From the NCBI GenBank assembly GCA_000320545.1, contig ADNK01001328.1:26875-90874 (forward strand): a stretch of DNA of 64,000 bases, in the 5' to 3' direction. Position 1 is the first letter of the stretch; each line of letters starts with the position of its first letter. A program made the position numbers and the translations under genes. Of this stretch, positions 50,501 through 61,855 are shown piece by piece. This DNA comes from Bigelowiella natans CCMP2755. Its lineage: Eukaryota; Cercozoa; Chlorarachniophyceae. Below the pieces are notes generated by a model that saw only the letters and a program-made list of their open reading frames with translations, did no database searches and was not told the DNA's origin.

Positions 50501-51915
50501 TAGATTAATATTAAACGGAAAGCACCTGTCATCGTATTCGCGGCGGCTCATCACGCATGATAAAAGCCGATTTACCATATACCTGTTTCCACATTGTAAA
50601 TAACATCAACCAAGTTCGTTTCGTAATATTCAATCACAATACTCTTATTTTTGTGAAGATTGTTAGTTGCTACTATCTTTATTTTTTGGCTTAACGACCC
50701 TATGAAGTAAGCCTTTTCCGTGTCCAGTCGATCTTTTGTTCCCACATGCGGTAAGAATTGCTCCTTTAGAAGTTCTTTTGCGCGATCTATACGGCGCTGC
50801 CTCAGACAGCCAGGAGCTGTACTATTTTTCCCAATCCAATCAAGCGCCAGAGTCTTGTCAGCAATCACAGCTGCTTCTTCCAGGGAAGGTCTCAACATCT
50901 CCAGCATTTGACGATCTCCAAGGTCGTAGGCTATGTACTCGAGAATGTTTCCGTCAGAGACGATATTCAACGCCCTGAAGAGAATAACTATAGGAACCTC
51001 CGTCGTCACATTTGGTATTTCTGCTCTTAGAACCTTCCCCATGATTCTAGATTGCTTTGGTGGATTAACCAGTCGAATGTAAAAACTTGAAGGGGGGCGA
51101 TTTGTTCCTTCTTCCACAGACCGAATTTCGGCTCTATATTCATTTCCCTTGAAAATATAGACGTGATTCGTTGACATTCTTTCTTGAGCAACAATGACTT
51201 TTTCGCCGCCATTTATAATAAAATATCCCCCTTGGTCATACTCGCATTCTCCCATTTGATTTACACCCCTGTTGGTGAGTCCTCGAAGTAAGCAAGCTTC
51301 ATGTGACTTGACCATAACAGGCACTTTTCCAATGTATTTCAGCTTTATTTCTTCCTCAGTTTTTCTCCCGGGAATAGGATTATCGTCCTCGTCTAGTTCC
51401 TCTTCAGTATGCAAAATGTTGCACCGCAACGGAGCGGAGTATGTCATTCCACGAAGACGTGCCATGTGCGGAAACATTTTTTGTGATTTCTCATCATCTT
51501 CTTGTGTGGTAGGCTCTTGCAAGTGGAGTTTCTGGAAGAATACCTTGTGGACAACCTTTTTCACCTCGTTATTATCTAATTCTGCTTCTGGGTACAGCTC
51601 GATAGGGCGTGATTCTTTCAGAACATCAGGCATGGTGAATCGGACGAACTGGTCATATGAATCCAGCTGCTGTTTGCAGAGTCCATTCCTTTCGAAATAC
51701 TCCCCGATTACATCCCAAACATCCTCTTCTATAAGTTCTTCATCTTCTTCATCTTCATCATCGAGATGCATGCTTCCTTGGTATTTGGTTTCGACAGCGA
51801 TTTCTCTTTCCCCGCGCTGACTTGTTCCAAGAGGAGCCTGCATAGATGGGTTGTCCGCAGAGCTCCGTCCCAACTCAGCCTCTTCGGCATCTGTTGTTTT
51901 TCGGTCGTAATCCAT
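47165..51915 (-). CDS. RPB2: DNA-directed RNA polymerase II second-largest subunit
   Basis: Ten exons (51915-50699, 50582-50526, 50442-50317, 50196-50103, 49993-49837, 49754-49357, 49233-49141, 49007-47676, 47448-47326, 47254-47165) close in phase to 1228 residues, near the usual 1170-1220. Landmarks: [111 protein letters not shown] with the catalytic-site acidic residues, [13 protein letters not shown], and the C-terminal zinc site (VCEKCGL, YCKGCG) followed by [12 protein letters not shown]. These match Pol II rather than Pol I or III. It forms the active centre with RPB1 in the nucleus. A (TA)n(GA)n tract sits in the intron at 47481-47545. Confidence 0.98.
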
Positions 51916-53047
51916 TTTTTTTTAATTGGATTAGATTCTCAAATTTTGGCTGTTTCAATCGTTCCCCCTATTGTTAGGGTGTAGAATTTCAACTAGTTCT
52001 ATGCCTGAAAAATAAAACATCTCATCATCATAAAACCCCCCAGATTCTATTGTAAAAATAACCTTAGGAAAAATCCACAATTGAATACCAAACCACTTCT
52101 AGACAGCCTGAAAAACTTAGCAGGAAGGCCAGCCTAACAGTGGGTGCGGATCTTCACGCTGATGCGTAAAGGAAATGTGCCTGAATTAATAAATAATGTT
52201 ACATGTGTTACATATTGGAATGCTCAGCTTACCCTTCCTAGAGCTTTACGGCTCACAGAAAATTATGTTGAGCTCAATAAATGAGGAAGGCCCTATCTCA
52301 AGCAGTGAGTTTCCGTGAACAGGCGCGATGGGAAAGGGCGGCTTTCTCGCAGACCCTGTTGGGTTCTAAGAATTCAGCCTCTGGCCATTATTTTATGATT
52401 TACCGGAGAATAAAATATTGGGTGTTTTCTTCTGCGACAATAAAACTTTATTGACGTCAGTGATATTACATCACTTCTGTTTGAATTGTCTTCATTTTCA
52501 GACTGCGTCAAATGAGGGATGTCCTAATAATACATTTCCCTACATGCGACAAGGTTTGAAGCAGTAAAACCAGGAAGATGAAGGAGACTTATTATCCCTT
52601 CAAAATTCCACGTAGATGCATTAGATTTCCATTGATTTCATAAAAGCGACAATCAAAAAAACTCTGTTTCTTCTCAACCCATCCTGGCCGAGATGAGTGG
52701 TCTTGCGGAGCATTGCTGATGATCCTCTCGGCCTTGCTTCTCTAGCACATGCGACACTACCAATGCCCTTTGACACACCAAGAAGAATGCTCCGCGAATG
52801 ACACGAAAGGGCGTGGTTCCCGACACCCAATCGCGATTGCATGCGAAAATTGGAGCGAGGGCGATTTGACAAGAGTGGTAAACAACGTTAGAAGAATTTC
52901 CACAGTAAATGCCCAAGCTCTTTCGAGAGCATCTCGGCGAAACAATGGATGCCGAGGAGAAAAAAAATGCATCTATACCAAGCCCACGAATTCTGTAAAG
53001 CGCAATGAAGATCCAATGTACATTTAAATGCTGTCCAATTTCAACAG
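51916..53047. promoter_or_regulatory. Divergent intergenic region RPB2/PRPF38-like
   Basis: These 1.1 kb separate RPB2 from the first recognised PRPF38 exon. A 92-codon plus-strand frame at 52749-53027 and overlapping minus-strand frames are open but match nothing I know. A short frame from an ATG at about 52945 (MDAEEKKNASIPSPRIL) could be a PRPF38 5' exon but does not join in phase. No GCATGC/CTAG-rich runs. Confidence 0.35.
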
Positions 53048-53578
53048 GACCTAAAAATCGTGGGAGAACCCTACGAGGTGGAGGAGACGAATATAAATAT
53101 GAACATGCTCTTGTTCAATAACACCCGGGCAGATATGTATTTTCGAGAGGAACTCCCGCATATCAAGGTACGGAACCTAACTGTCATGAGAATAGCCACA
53201 TCTGCCCCGTATTGAACTGAACGCGCAATTATACGCAGGTTTTATTTTCTAACCTCTGAGTAATGTCGGCGATTTGCAAAATTCTGAAGAATCAGTCGCT
53301 ATCAGGACACATCTTGTTTTTCCAGTGGAACACGCGGTGTCAGAACGCAGGGTCATCCAACGCGCATGTGGCTGCACCTATGTCTCTCTTCCATCATGCC
53401 TGCTTGCATGATTGGCGATTGCAACAATGGTGGTTTTTTTCCGCTTTTGATGAATCTTACTACAATATTCGCATTTAAGTTGTACACTATGAAACCGACT
53501 GAGAGACAACGACAACTTTAGATGCTGGTATGCTCTTTTCGTTGCTTGGCTGTTGCTTTCGTGACTGAGAAATCCTCT

Positions 53579-53617
<39 letters not shown>

Positions 53618-54458
53618 ACTCTTTTGCGATAGGCGTTGCTACTATCTGTTAGGTGGAGTCGAAGCAATCCCCATATCTTTGGGTTTCGGGGTTCCTGGCA
53701 ATAGTTCAGACGACGACGATCATTGGGAGGAGGAGGAATATGATGATGATAAGGGATAATAAGGGGAAATGAGTAGGGTATACGCATACAACAAGCAACT
53801 ACTGAATCATCAGTAGAGTACTACCACTCGAAGCTTGCTATTGGTCCCTGAGACCCCCCCTCCCTCTCTTTATTATTTAAACTCATGGTTCTCAACAGTA
53901 TTAGATACTGTGCTCCCCGGATGCAGGAAGGGGTGTGGGCATGGTTGTCTCTATACATCGACGAGACCGAAGAAGTCATCATCGAGCGGATATCCAAGGT
54001 CAGTGCTCCTTTCATAACCAGCACTGCTTCAATTACAAACGCTTCCATCTTAAGCTGCAACATCGCATATTCATCAGCTGAGCTGGCCGCTCGGGAAGCT
54101 GGTGTGAAGCCTCCTCACTGAGACGAAGTACTTCGATACGCTCTTTCCGCGCTTCTCGATCAAGTTGCAGCGCATGGTCAACGAGGGCATTAAAAAATGG
54201 GACCTGTCCCAAGGCCGCAACGACGGAGAAGACCCATTCGGTGGCGCCGACGGTCGTGATAGGTGATAGCGCCGATAGGCGATACGGTGGGGAGCGAAGC
54301 GACCACCGTCAAGATAGAGACGGAGGAGGGAGGGGCGACCGTGACAGGTCACGTGAAAGGTATCATCAGCACGCCTAATACCCCTACGTATATCTGATCT
54401 TCACACAGTTTTTAGAAATGACAGAATCAAAAATGAGCCTGATTTACGCCTCTTGTGG

Positions 54459-54501
<43 letters not shown>

Positions 54502-54693
54502 GTGGTGTAACGCAGCCAAAGAGATCGAAGCCGTGGTAAATCAAGGAGCCGGCGCAGCAGAGACCGGCGGTGGGGGGGGGAGCGCGATAGAGAAAGAGAT
54601 GGAGATCGAAGACGGCGGGACAGATCAAGATCTCGTGAAGGAAGAGGAGAACGAGACTGCCATCGACGCCATCGCAGCGATGACAGCAGATAG
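53048..54693 (+). pseudogene. PRPF38-family pre-mRNA splicing factor, apparently damaged
   Basis: The first clear exon (53048-53167) encodes NMNMLLFNNTRADMYFREEL, the start of the PRP38 domain. A second block (53899-53998) gives IRYCAPRMQEGVWAWLSLYI then DETEEVIIERIS. A third (54078-54262) gives SLLTETKYFDTLFPRFSIKL, and RS-rich exons (54279-54359, 54516-54693) read GDRDRSRE and RDRSRGKSRSRRSRDRR, ending at TAG. The third exon has an in-frame TGA at 54105-54107, exactly where relatives have Arg (LGKLV-stop-SLLTET). A 16-bp tandem duplication at 54263-54278 shifts the frame unless spliced. The central PRP38 core (around the CLLYK helix) was not found between 53168 and 53898, where a CA/GT tract lies. 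It may be a pseudogene, an assembly error or an unusual allele. Confidence 0.68.
54461..54503. repeat. (GTC)n microsatellite in the RS-domain intron
   Basis: About fourteen CGT/GTC units directly upstream of the last PRPF38-like exon. Confidence 0.9.
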
Positions 54694-55675
54694 AGCGCTG
54701 CTGTCTCGCTCGAGATTTCTACGTGCATGTCACGACGACATGTTTTTCCCGTTTACCCACACGTGGAAAGACATCGGCGGGGGGGCGGGGGCACCAAAAA
54801 ACTCTGTGTCTTCTATGAAAACCAGATGGTTGATAGTATGCGCAGAGACTAGCTAACCTAGTTCTTTTGACGAATCTTGGTAATATGTCTCTCAGGTATC
54901 AATTTCAACGTACAAACACTTGGAAAAAGTGAGAAGGCATGCAAAAGTACAGTTCCACAGCCTACATGCATGCTGACGTGTGTCATTTGCGCACTACGCA
55001 TATGTCACATGACGTGCCAAAATGACTTGCAAGAGGCAGCACGCAGCACGTAGCATGCGTTTTGTGTTGCATGGGCAATGAGAATGGGCACTTATAATGA
55101 TTGCAACAAGCATGCACCACTAGCTCTAGAGCTATGGCTAGCTAGACCACATTGAACAACTCAAGAATGCAACACAGTGCCATGCGCATGCGCATGCGCT
55201 GTTGCGTATATGCATGCGATGCCTGGCTGCGTCTAGACACAAGCAATTGTTGGAATCCATGTTGTACACGTCGCGCTGCGCTAGATTACCATGTCTAGCT
55301 AGCTAGATGTGCATGCACATTTAGTTCAAACAGACCAGTATGTCTTGCAACAATTGAGCTAACCAAATAATCATGCAAAGCAGGGGCCACCCAGCCACCA
55401 TCAAAATTTTTGAAAAATAAGCAATCACATCTCCTAGAGACCTACACACACGTGTGAGCGATGCCAATGGTAAAAATGCTCAAAATGCAAGCGTCATTGC
55501 CGTCCAACCAACACATGTCCCTAAACTAGGACTGAGTCCGCCAATGCATTCTTCAGGGTGACACTAGCTGTGATCATGTGGCCCTCATTAGGCTGTGGAG
55601 CGCACCCGGGTTCAGAACACATGTTCTCTGGGACATGTGTCACTAAGCTCACATGTGCTTTGCAACATGTGTGCT
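54694..55675. other. Convergent intergenic island 7
   Basis: This lies between the 3' ends of the PRPF38-like gene (+) and the four-helix membrane protein gene (-). It contains GCATGCGCATGCGC (55189), TCTAGCTAGCTAGA and ATGTGCATGCACAT (55296-55322), and repeated GGCTAGCTAG. No coding exon. Confidence 0.62.
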
Positions 55676-57007
55676 TTAGGCTACAGATGATTTACGAACT
55701 TTGGACTCTAACGAAGCTGCGCAGCAGCCTCCACTTTCCCACCAAGGACCAAATACTGTGTCCCATGAATCATTAGCCTCAATGCCTTTCACCTTGCTTG
55801 CAATCTGCGTGTTTTATTTCCCAGCAAAAAAACAAATTGCAGCGATGATGTGGCGATTATCATGTGTACAAAGTGCTAATACATTTACTCACACGTTATT
55901 TGACGTACTGCGACCCGATTATATTTACCTGTTGGTAGTTAACGATGTCGGTTGACTCATCTGGAAGGAATTTCTTGCAGTTCTCCTGAAACTTCTCCCT
56001 TGAGCTAGGCAAGTAATATAACACGTAAATTCCACACAAAAGTGCTTGTATTACGTAACTCTGTACTTGGCTCAATATCCAACTCCTCACAAAGGCTTCC
56101 CCAGCCTGGACGGCGAAGATAATACCCAAGATGATCCACAATAGTGAGCCACAACCAAGCGCCATCATGATCAACAACCCGAAAGTTTCTCCAACAGAAT
56201 ACATGGTATCATTAGCGATGCAACATGAACACTCCATCAAATAACTGTGAAAAAAGATAATCATATTTAGGTCGGGAGTGATGCACCGTTACAAAAATTG
56301 AAGTTACAAGACGAATGGGCCTCACCGCATTATCATGTTGTATGGAACTGTGAGCAACGCCACGAAGAACGCACTGAGAGCCCAGTGCGTATCGATGTTT
56401 GCGAACAACGCCGAGAGAAAGAACAACCAAGTGATAGAGTTGAAGACGAATAAGAGACGTTCCCTTCGACTGAAAGGGTGGACGGGGTTAGCGTAGCGGA
56501 GGCTAAGGAGCGTATGCTCTTGGGAAAGAAAGGCCCAGAAGTTGCTCATGAAAGTGCCATCGGTGCCCGGGTACCCATAATACTAATGAGAGAGCGATAA
56601 TCATCAGGCGAAACTATCTAGATCTCGACTCTCAGCAAATATGTGTTTCAGGGACATGTGCACATGTGAGTACAAGTGATGAAAACAATGGAATGGTATC
56701 TATGACGGATGCCTACCGGTCCATTCGCGAGAAACTTTCTGAATTCCTTGATGAATTCGCTTTGGTCTCCAGAAGGAATTTCAGACGCAGATTTGGAAGT
56801 GTTGTCTGCTGCTTGAATTGAAGTCGTCTCGGCGGCTCCAGATGCTGTTGACGAAGCCATGACCACGCTGCCTGCACAAGCAGGAGACGTCTGGGACTGG
56901 ACGACCACGCCTGACAATGCTTTAGACTTTTCGTCCGACACAACGATGGCTGCATTCGTGACTGGCATGTTGCTCATCTCCATGTTGTCCGAATCTGGCT
57001 GCTTCAT
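55676..57007 (-). CDS. Uncharacterised membrane protein with about four transmembrane helices
   Basis: The start is taken at the ATG opening MKQPDSDNMEMSNMPV. A Ser/Ala/Thr-rich cytosolic-looking N-terminus ends in EFIKEFRKFLANGP. After a splice come MSNFWAFLSQEHTLLSLRY and ANPVHPFSRRERLLFVFNS. Then helices SITWLFFLSALF, WALSAFFVALLTVPY, GLLIMMALGCGSLLWIILGI and VIQALLCGIYVLYYLP. A last exon (IASKVKGIEANDSWDTVFGP) ends at TAA 55676-55678. The EHTLLSLRY...PFSRRERLL segment before the first helix resembles the short HPLLS...RxxR stretch before membrane segments in polycystin-like and related protist proteins, but that is weak. Function unknown. Confidence 0.68.
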
Positions 57008-58030
57008 TTTTTGGGATGTGCGGAGGGCGGTAGTGAAGACTTTCCTTTCTGCGCTCTCCGTCACTAAGCTGGCCCTAGCGCGACGATTATGCAATCTTGC
57101 TGAAGAGGGTTGTCGCTCATGCAGATTTGCATGTGATCCATCACAATTTAAAGCGCTTTAATTTTTTTTTGCGGTTAAAAGAGAGCTAAAAACCAAACAG
57201 TAAAACCGAAAATTGAGAAATGCAGACGTTTAGTCGCGAAAATGACAAGAAACGACCCGAAATGACCTGAAATGGCTACATTTATCCTATGTCGGCATCG
57301 AATTGGTTTTGCGTCTCTTCGGAGTTAGCTGTTCTTCGGTATACTCAAAAGTGCGTGCCGGAAAATTTAATATGCGAAAAATGGAGAAACGCAGTCCTTT
57401 TCCGTTGAATGGTCCGAAAATCAGGAAATGGTCACAATTTGATGCTAAATGACTCTGATTCACCTGATTGCGGCTCAAGAAGAATGCACCTAAATAAATC
57501 AGAAACATCTAGTTTCTAAGGTGATCGAGGAGAATGGGAGTTTTAGCAGTTGCGGACTAGATGATCCGTTGCAAGAGGAAGATCCAAGGTCATTTTCATT
57601 GCCGATTATGAATTTGGCGACAACTGTCAATCTACATTCTGTTTTGATCTCTGCACATGGAGCATCGAAAACGCACCGGTTTTGTAAGTTTTGTGACCAA
57701 TAAATATTTGCTGAAATGGTCCGTGCCACTATAAAATGGCTCTTCTTCTCATTTCATGTCGCCATCGTTGAGGATGTCTGAAGATATTTTAATTTTCTTC
57801 AGAATCAAATCAGCATCATCGAAGACTTTTTGCTTTCGCATTTGGGTACACCGGCTAGAGTTTTTCACTAGTAGACCTTGTCGTAGGCCAACTTGCATCT
57901 TTCTTCGTGGCCTTTCACTTCTTAATCAAACTGCTTAGTATAAAGTAGACCCTCCACATTGCGCCACAACTCAACAAGCCGCATCACAACTCAACAAGCC
58001 GCATCACAACTCAACAAACCTCATCCTAAG
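57008..58030. promoter_or_regulatory. Divergent intergenic region, membrane protein/Hint protein
   Basis: One kilobase between two starts pointing apart. Frames of 60-76 codons exist on both strands (57287-57729), but none shows a domain or clean splice context. Three copies of a CGCATCACAACTCAACAA-like 18-bp unit lie at about 57960-58020, just before the Hint gene start. Confidence 0.4.
57958..58022. repeat. 18-bp direct repeat, about three copies, in the Hint gene leader
   Basis: Units of the form GCATCACAACTCAACAAGCC (first and last copies diverged) run directly up to the ATG at 58031. Confidence 0.75.
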
Positions 58031-59623
58031 ATGAAAGACCTCAAGTTCTCCGCCGCATTTCTTCTTGCCTTTATCCTCACTGTTCGAGCCAGTCGTATTC
58101 CCCGGGACAAGGCTCACGTAAGAGGATAAAACATTAACTATGACCTTATCTTCGTACCACAGTTTTAGCCTAGCCTACGTTGCAAAGCCCATTCTATATT
58201 CTCATTGCAATATTTTCTTTGACAGGAATCTGTTATGAAGCTAAAGAAAGCATATGCCAAGAAAAATGCACCAGCAGATACAGTTTCAGATTCAGTTTCC
58301 TTGCAAGCTACTGTCGTCAACGGGCTTTACACAGTCTGCAATTATCAGTACGGCGGGACGACTACGTATGCTAGTTTTTCAACCTATTCTGGATCGCGAG
58401 ATTACTATGGCCCAATCGCACTCAACAGCTGCAGACAGATCCCTTTTAACGATACCGATAACACTTACCTAACTGCTTCTCAAGACATGGCAGGATCAAC
58501 CATTACTATTGATAGGGACTCTCTTTCGTCAAGTAGTTTTTGCTCTTCTAACTTCGATTTGAATCTGGCAGTTTTGACACCCGGTAGCATTGGGTTTCGA
58601 GCAAATGCCATCTCTGATTCTCCTACTTGTTCGCTCGCGTCGGGCACGGATGGCCGCATAACAGTCGGGCATGCAGGCGAATATACCACTGCAGTGGTTT
58701 ATTATTCCAGCCCTTCTACAAGCGACTCATTGCCAGATGGAAACGTCTTATTGTACCCTGGAACAAGCACTGCATCTTGGGATATGGCTGCGGGAACATA
58801 CTACAGCTTTCTCAATTACAAGCATGATAACACAGAGACTTGCAGGAAATGTACATGGACTATTGCCAGTGGGTCTGGGGCATCCGCTTACGCGTTCATG
58901 TACCAGACAGGTGCTTTTACTGGCGAGGCAGGTACGACTGTCCAAGGATCTGGGATGACTGTAACTTGCGTATCTACGAATGACTGTGTTGACTACTTCA
59001 GCGGGAGTGACAACAACAACAACGTTTGTTTCCATGGGGATGAACTTGTGCACCTCGCTTCCGGAAAAGACCTTCCCATTAAGGATTTGAAGTTGGGAGA
59101 TGAGATTAAGGTTGCTGCACAAGACGGTACCTTTTCCTTTTCTAAGGTCGTATTTCTTCCGCACAAGAGGAACTTGCAGCAAGCAAAATTCATAAGCTTG
59201 GAAACTCTGTCGAAGCACCACCTAAAAGTGACACCGGAGCATCTGCTTCCTGTATTCGATGGATGTCGAGAAGATGTACACAGCTCGATGAAGAAGGCAA
59301 GGGATGTGATGTTAGGCGATTGCCTCTTGACTTCTCAAGGGAAGAGCAAAGTGGTCGGTGTTGAGTTGGTCGAAGGATATGGAATTTACACTGCAGTTGC
59401 AAAGCATCCTGATGGTCAGATTGTGGTCAACGGCATTGTGGCATCATCTTTTGGGACTGTACATACGATTACCAATTGGTACTATCACATTCATCGAGCT
59501 TTGGACACCATTTTCCCCGAGTGGAAATTGGATTCCAATGTGATGACCGCAGGCAATCAGTACATCGGTGGAGTTGCATTGGGTTTCCTCTCACTGTTAC
59601 ACCCTTTTCTGCCAAAGTATTAA
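58031..59623 (+). CDS. Secreted Hint (hedgehog/intein) domain protein
   Basis: Exon 58031-58117 encodes MKDLKFSAAFLLAFILTVRA, a clear signal peptide. The second exon, 58226-59623, carries the rest, 494 residues in all. Residues about 30-296 form an extracellular-type Ser/Thr/Gly-rich region with scattered cysteines and no known domain. At Cys297 a Hint domain begins (CFHGDELVHLASGKDLPIKD, LGDEIKVAAQDG). The Hint His motif is TPEH (LKVTPEHLLPVF), and DGQIVVNGIVASSF matches the late Hog strand. Hint modules self-cleave at their first Cys; hedgehog-type ones attach a sterol or other nucleophile to the released N-part. Here about 60 residues follow the VASSF strand, including a hydrophobic end (GGVALGFLSLLHPFLP). 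Single intron, unlike its neighbours. Confidence 0.9.
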
Positions 59624-60555
59624 AAGCAGCAATCATTGACCTTGCACATGTTACTAGCACAGGTCACAAATGAGGTCACCAAAAATGCCACAAAAGTGCA
59701 TCTAATTTGACTAAAATCCGAGTTGAAGTGTGGATGCCAACTAAAATGGCAATGAAATCGAAATGAACCATTGCATCAACTCAAATGGCATTTGCAACAC
59801 ACCAAATACAATTTTGCATGCATGTTTCGATGACATTCTCACGTCCAATTTTGGTTTCACATGCACATCTCAGCAGACTTCGGATCAATATTTTTTTTCA
59901 TTAACATGCTAGCATGCAATGAATGCCACAATGAATCTTGATGGATGTTGCTCCTGTCTAGCTAGCTAGCTAGTCTGGTACGTAGTGACTGATACACAGC
60001 TCTTTGGCATGCAGACTGCGCACCCTCGTTTTGATGCACTAGTCTAGCTAGCTAGCTAGTAGTGCAGCCGAGTCACAACTAGCTAGCTAGACCAAGCTAG
60101 CAAGCGCTAGAGCGTCTAGAACGTAGCCGCGCGCGACGTCACTCACTTGTTCTACTCGTCTCGGCGTCTAATCATTCTACACGTGCTACTTGCAGGAGCA
60201 TTGCAATGCAATAAATGCAAGTATATTTTCATCATCTAGTCATTGTTGATGCAACGATGGGAGCAAGCTTCATGTCTAGATGTATGTGACAGAGCATTTT
60301 TACATCGGTCAGAATAAACTTCAGCATGAGGCGCACCGAATCTATATCGTTTGCCAAGAAGTACTATATTGAGAAAGTGTACAATGTATACATCATATAT
60401 TATACATACAGTGAACACTGCGTCTATTGTAAGTAGACGCTTAGTCAACCGTCGTTGATTTAATCATTAATCGGTACAATGGTCCGACGAAAACCGATGT
60501 AACATCTTTCGAATGGTTCACGATTTGTTCATGTAAATAGGGATGCACTCACACA
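59624..60555. other. Convergent intergenic island 8
   Basis: This lies between the 3' ends of the Hint gene (+) and the gene at 60556 (-). It holds the densest CTAG runs of the window: CTAGCTAGCTAGCTAG at about 59958 and 60042, ACTAGCTAGCTAGACC at 60077, and GCATGC words around 59815-59920. No coding exon. Confidence 0.65.
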
Positions 60556-60669
60556 TTATGTGAGTTCATGCCAGATCGACATCGCAATTGCAGCTAGAAA
60601 ACTGAGAGGAATCTGAGAAGATCCCACATGCCTAATGGTTATATATTCCAAGAATGATGCAACTAATGA

Positions 60670-60716
<47 letters not shown>

Positions 60717-60958
60717 GCAAGCTGGTACATACCTGAAAAGGGCCATAGCCTCCGATGTCGTCATTTGCAATGAATATATTGTACCGATAAAAGGTTTCGT
60801 GAGCTATATATCATTGAAGAAAGATTCAAAATCAGCCATACCACATCATCGAAGGCTTTGTAACTTCTAATACTTTTCCTAGAACCAACATTCTCATGCA
60901 AGTATTGCATTATTCACCACTATTACCATCACCATCCTCATCCTCATCATCATCGTTT

Positions 60959-60994
<36 letters not shown>

Positions 60995-61144
60995 GCATTA
61001 TCAACAGCACTTACATGATCGAAAAAAAATCTTGAGTTAAATGCGGCCATGATGGTTCCGATCCAAACGTTTGGGTTAGGGAATAACGCTAGATCGCTAA
61101 CTCACACACACCAACAAGTTTTGTAATAGTTGCGAAAAAGTTAC

Positions 61145-61223
<79 letters not shown>

Positions 61224-61855
61224 TCCTAATCAGATTACAACTGAGTTTTGTCACTTTGAGGAAACGTGTAACATTAATACATCCATGATCCAAGTGTGTG
61301 AACAAAAAGAATAGAATTTTTGAGATTGTCTCACGATCATCCATCACCATTAGTGAATACCTTTCGAGAAAGACACCGTAAGAGACCGCAATGACCAATC
61401 TTTCAAATATGATAATACTTTTTAGGGACATCACATAACGTATAGCGGAGGAGGGGGAAGAACGACTTTCTTAGCGATAATTGTGCGTCGTGTGAATGAT
61501 GAGTAGTTGTTCCCTCTCACCCAGCATGTTGGAGAAAGTATTTATAGGGTTCGGATGCAATATAATCGGAAATAGCTACAGCTCCCCAGTTGACTGAGCA
61601 TCCTGTCCATATCTGTTATCCACACAAAGTATTCATCACCATCAATCACAACAAAATAACAACAATACCAACAACAATCACAGCAAAAAAAACACGCATT
61701 CTCATCATTGCCGCTCGCTGCCTCTCTCAATCAGCCTCGAGCATGCATCAGGAGCAGCAGCCCTTGTTGATCATCGTATGGTATACAATCCCTGCGTGGT
61801 ATTATTTATCACCGTAGAAAGAAGCACACCTCGGCTTCCCAAGGGCTGTTCAATA
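60556..61855 (-). CDS. Uncharacterised multi-pass membrane protein (partial model)
   Basis: Phase-consistent minus-strand exons include one near 61850-61815 (PLGSRGVLLST), 61612-61521 (IWTGCSVNWGAVAISDYIAS, then EPYKYFLQHA), 61399-61361 (LVIAVSYGVFLER), one near 61075-61015 (LFPNPNVWIGTIMAAFNSRF), one near 60805-60735 (AHETFYRYNIFIANDDIGGY) and a last exon (IPLSFLAAIAMSIWHELT) ending at TAA 60556-60558. At least one exon between 61361 and 61075 is missing from the model. The first two segments vaguely recall a channel or MIP helix pair, and the final WHE recalls MBOAT enzymes; neither is convincing. Start not identified. Confidence 0.42.
61145..61217. repeat. (TA)n(TG)n compound microsatellite
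   Basis: About 40 bp of TA followed by about 34 bp of TG in an intron of the gene above; a CT tract lies at 60673-60713 and an ATC tract at 60953-60993. Confidence 0.9.

Noticed and set aside
52621-53027. Overlapping open frames on both strands upstream of the PRPF38-like gene
   Set aside because: Both strands are open and neither shows a domain. A short MDAEEKK frame is attractive as a 5' exon but fails the phase test.
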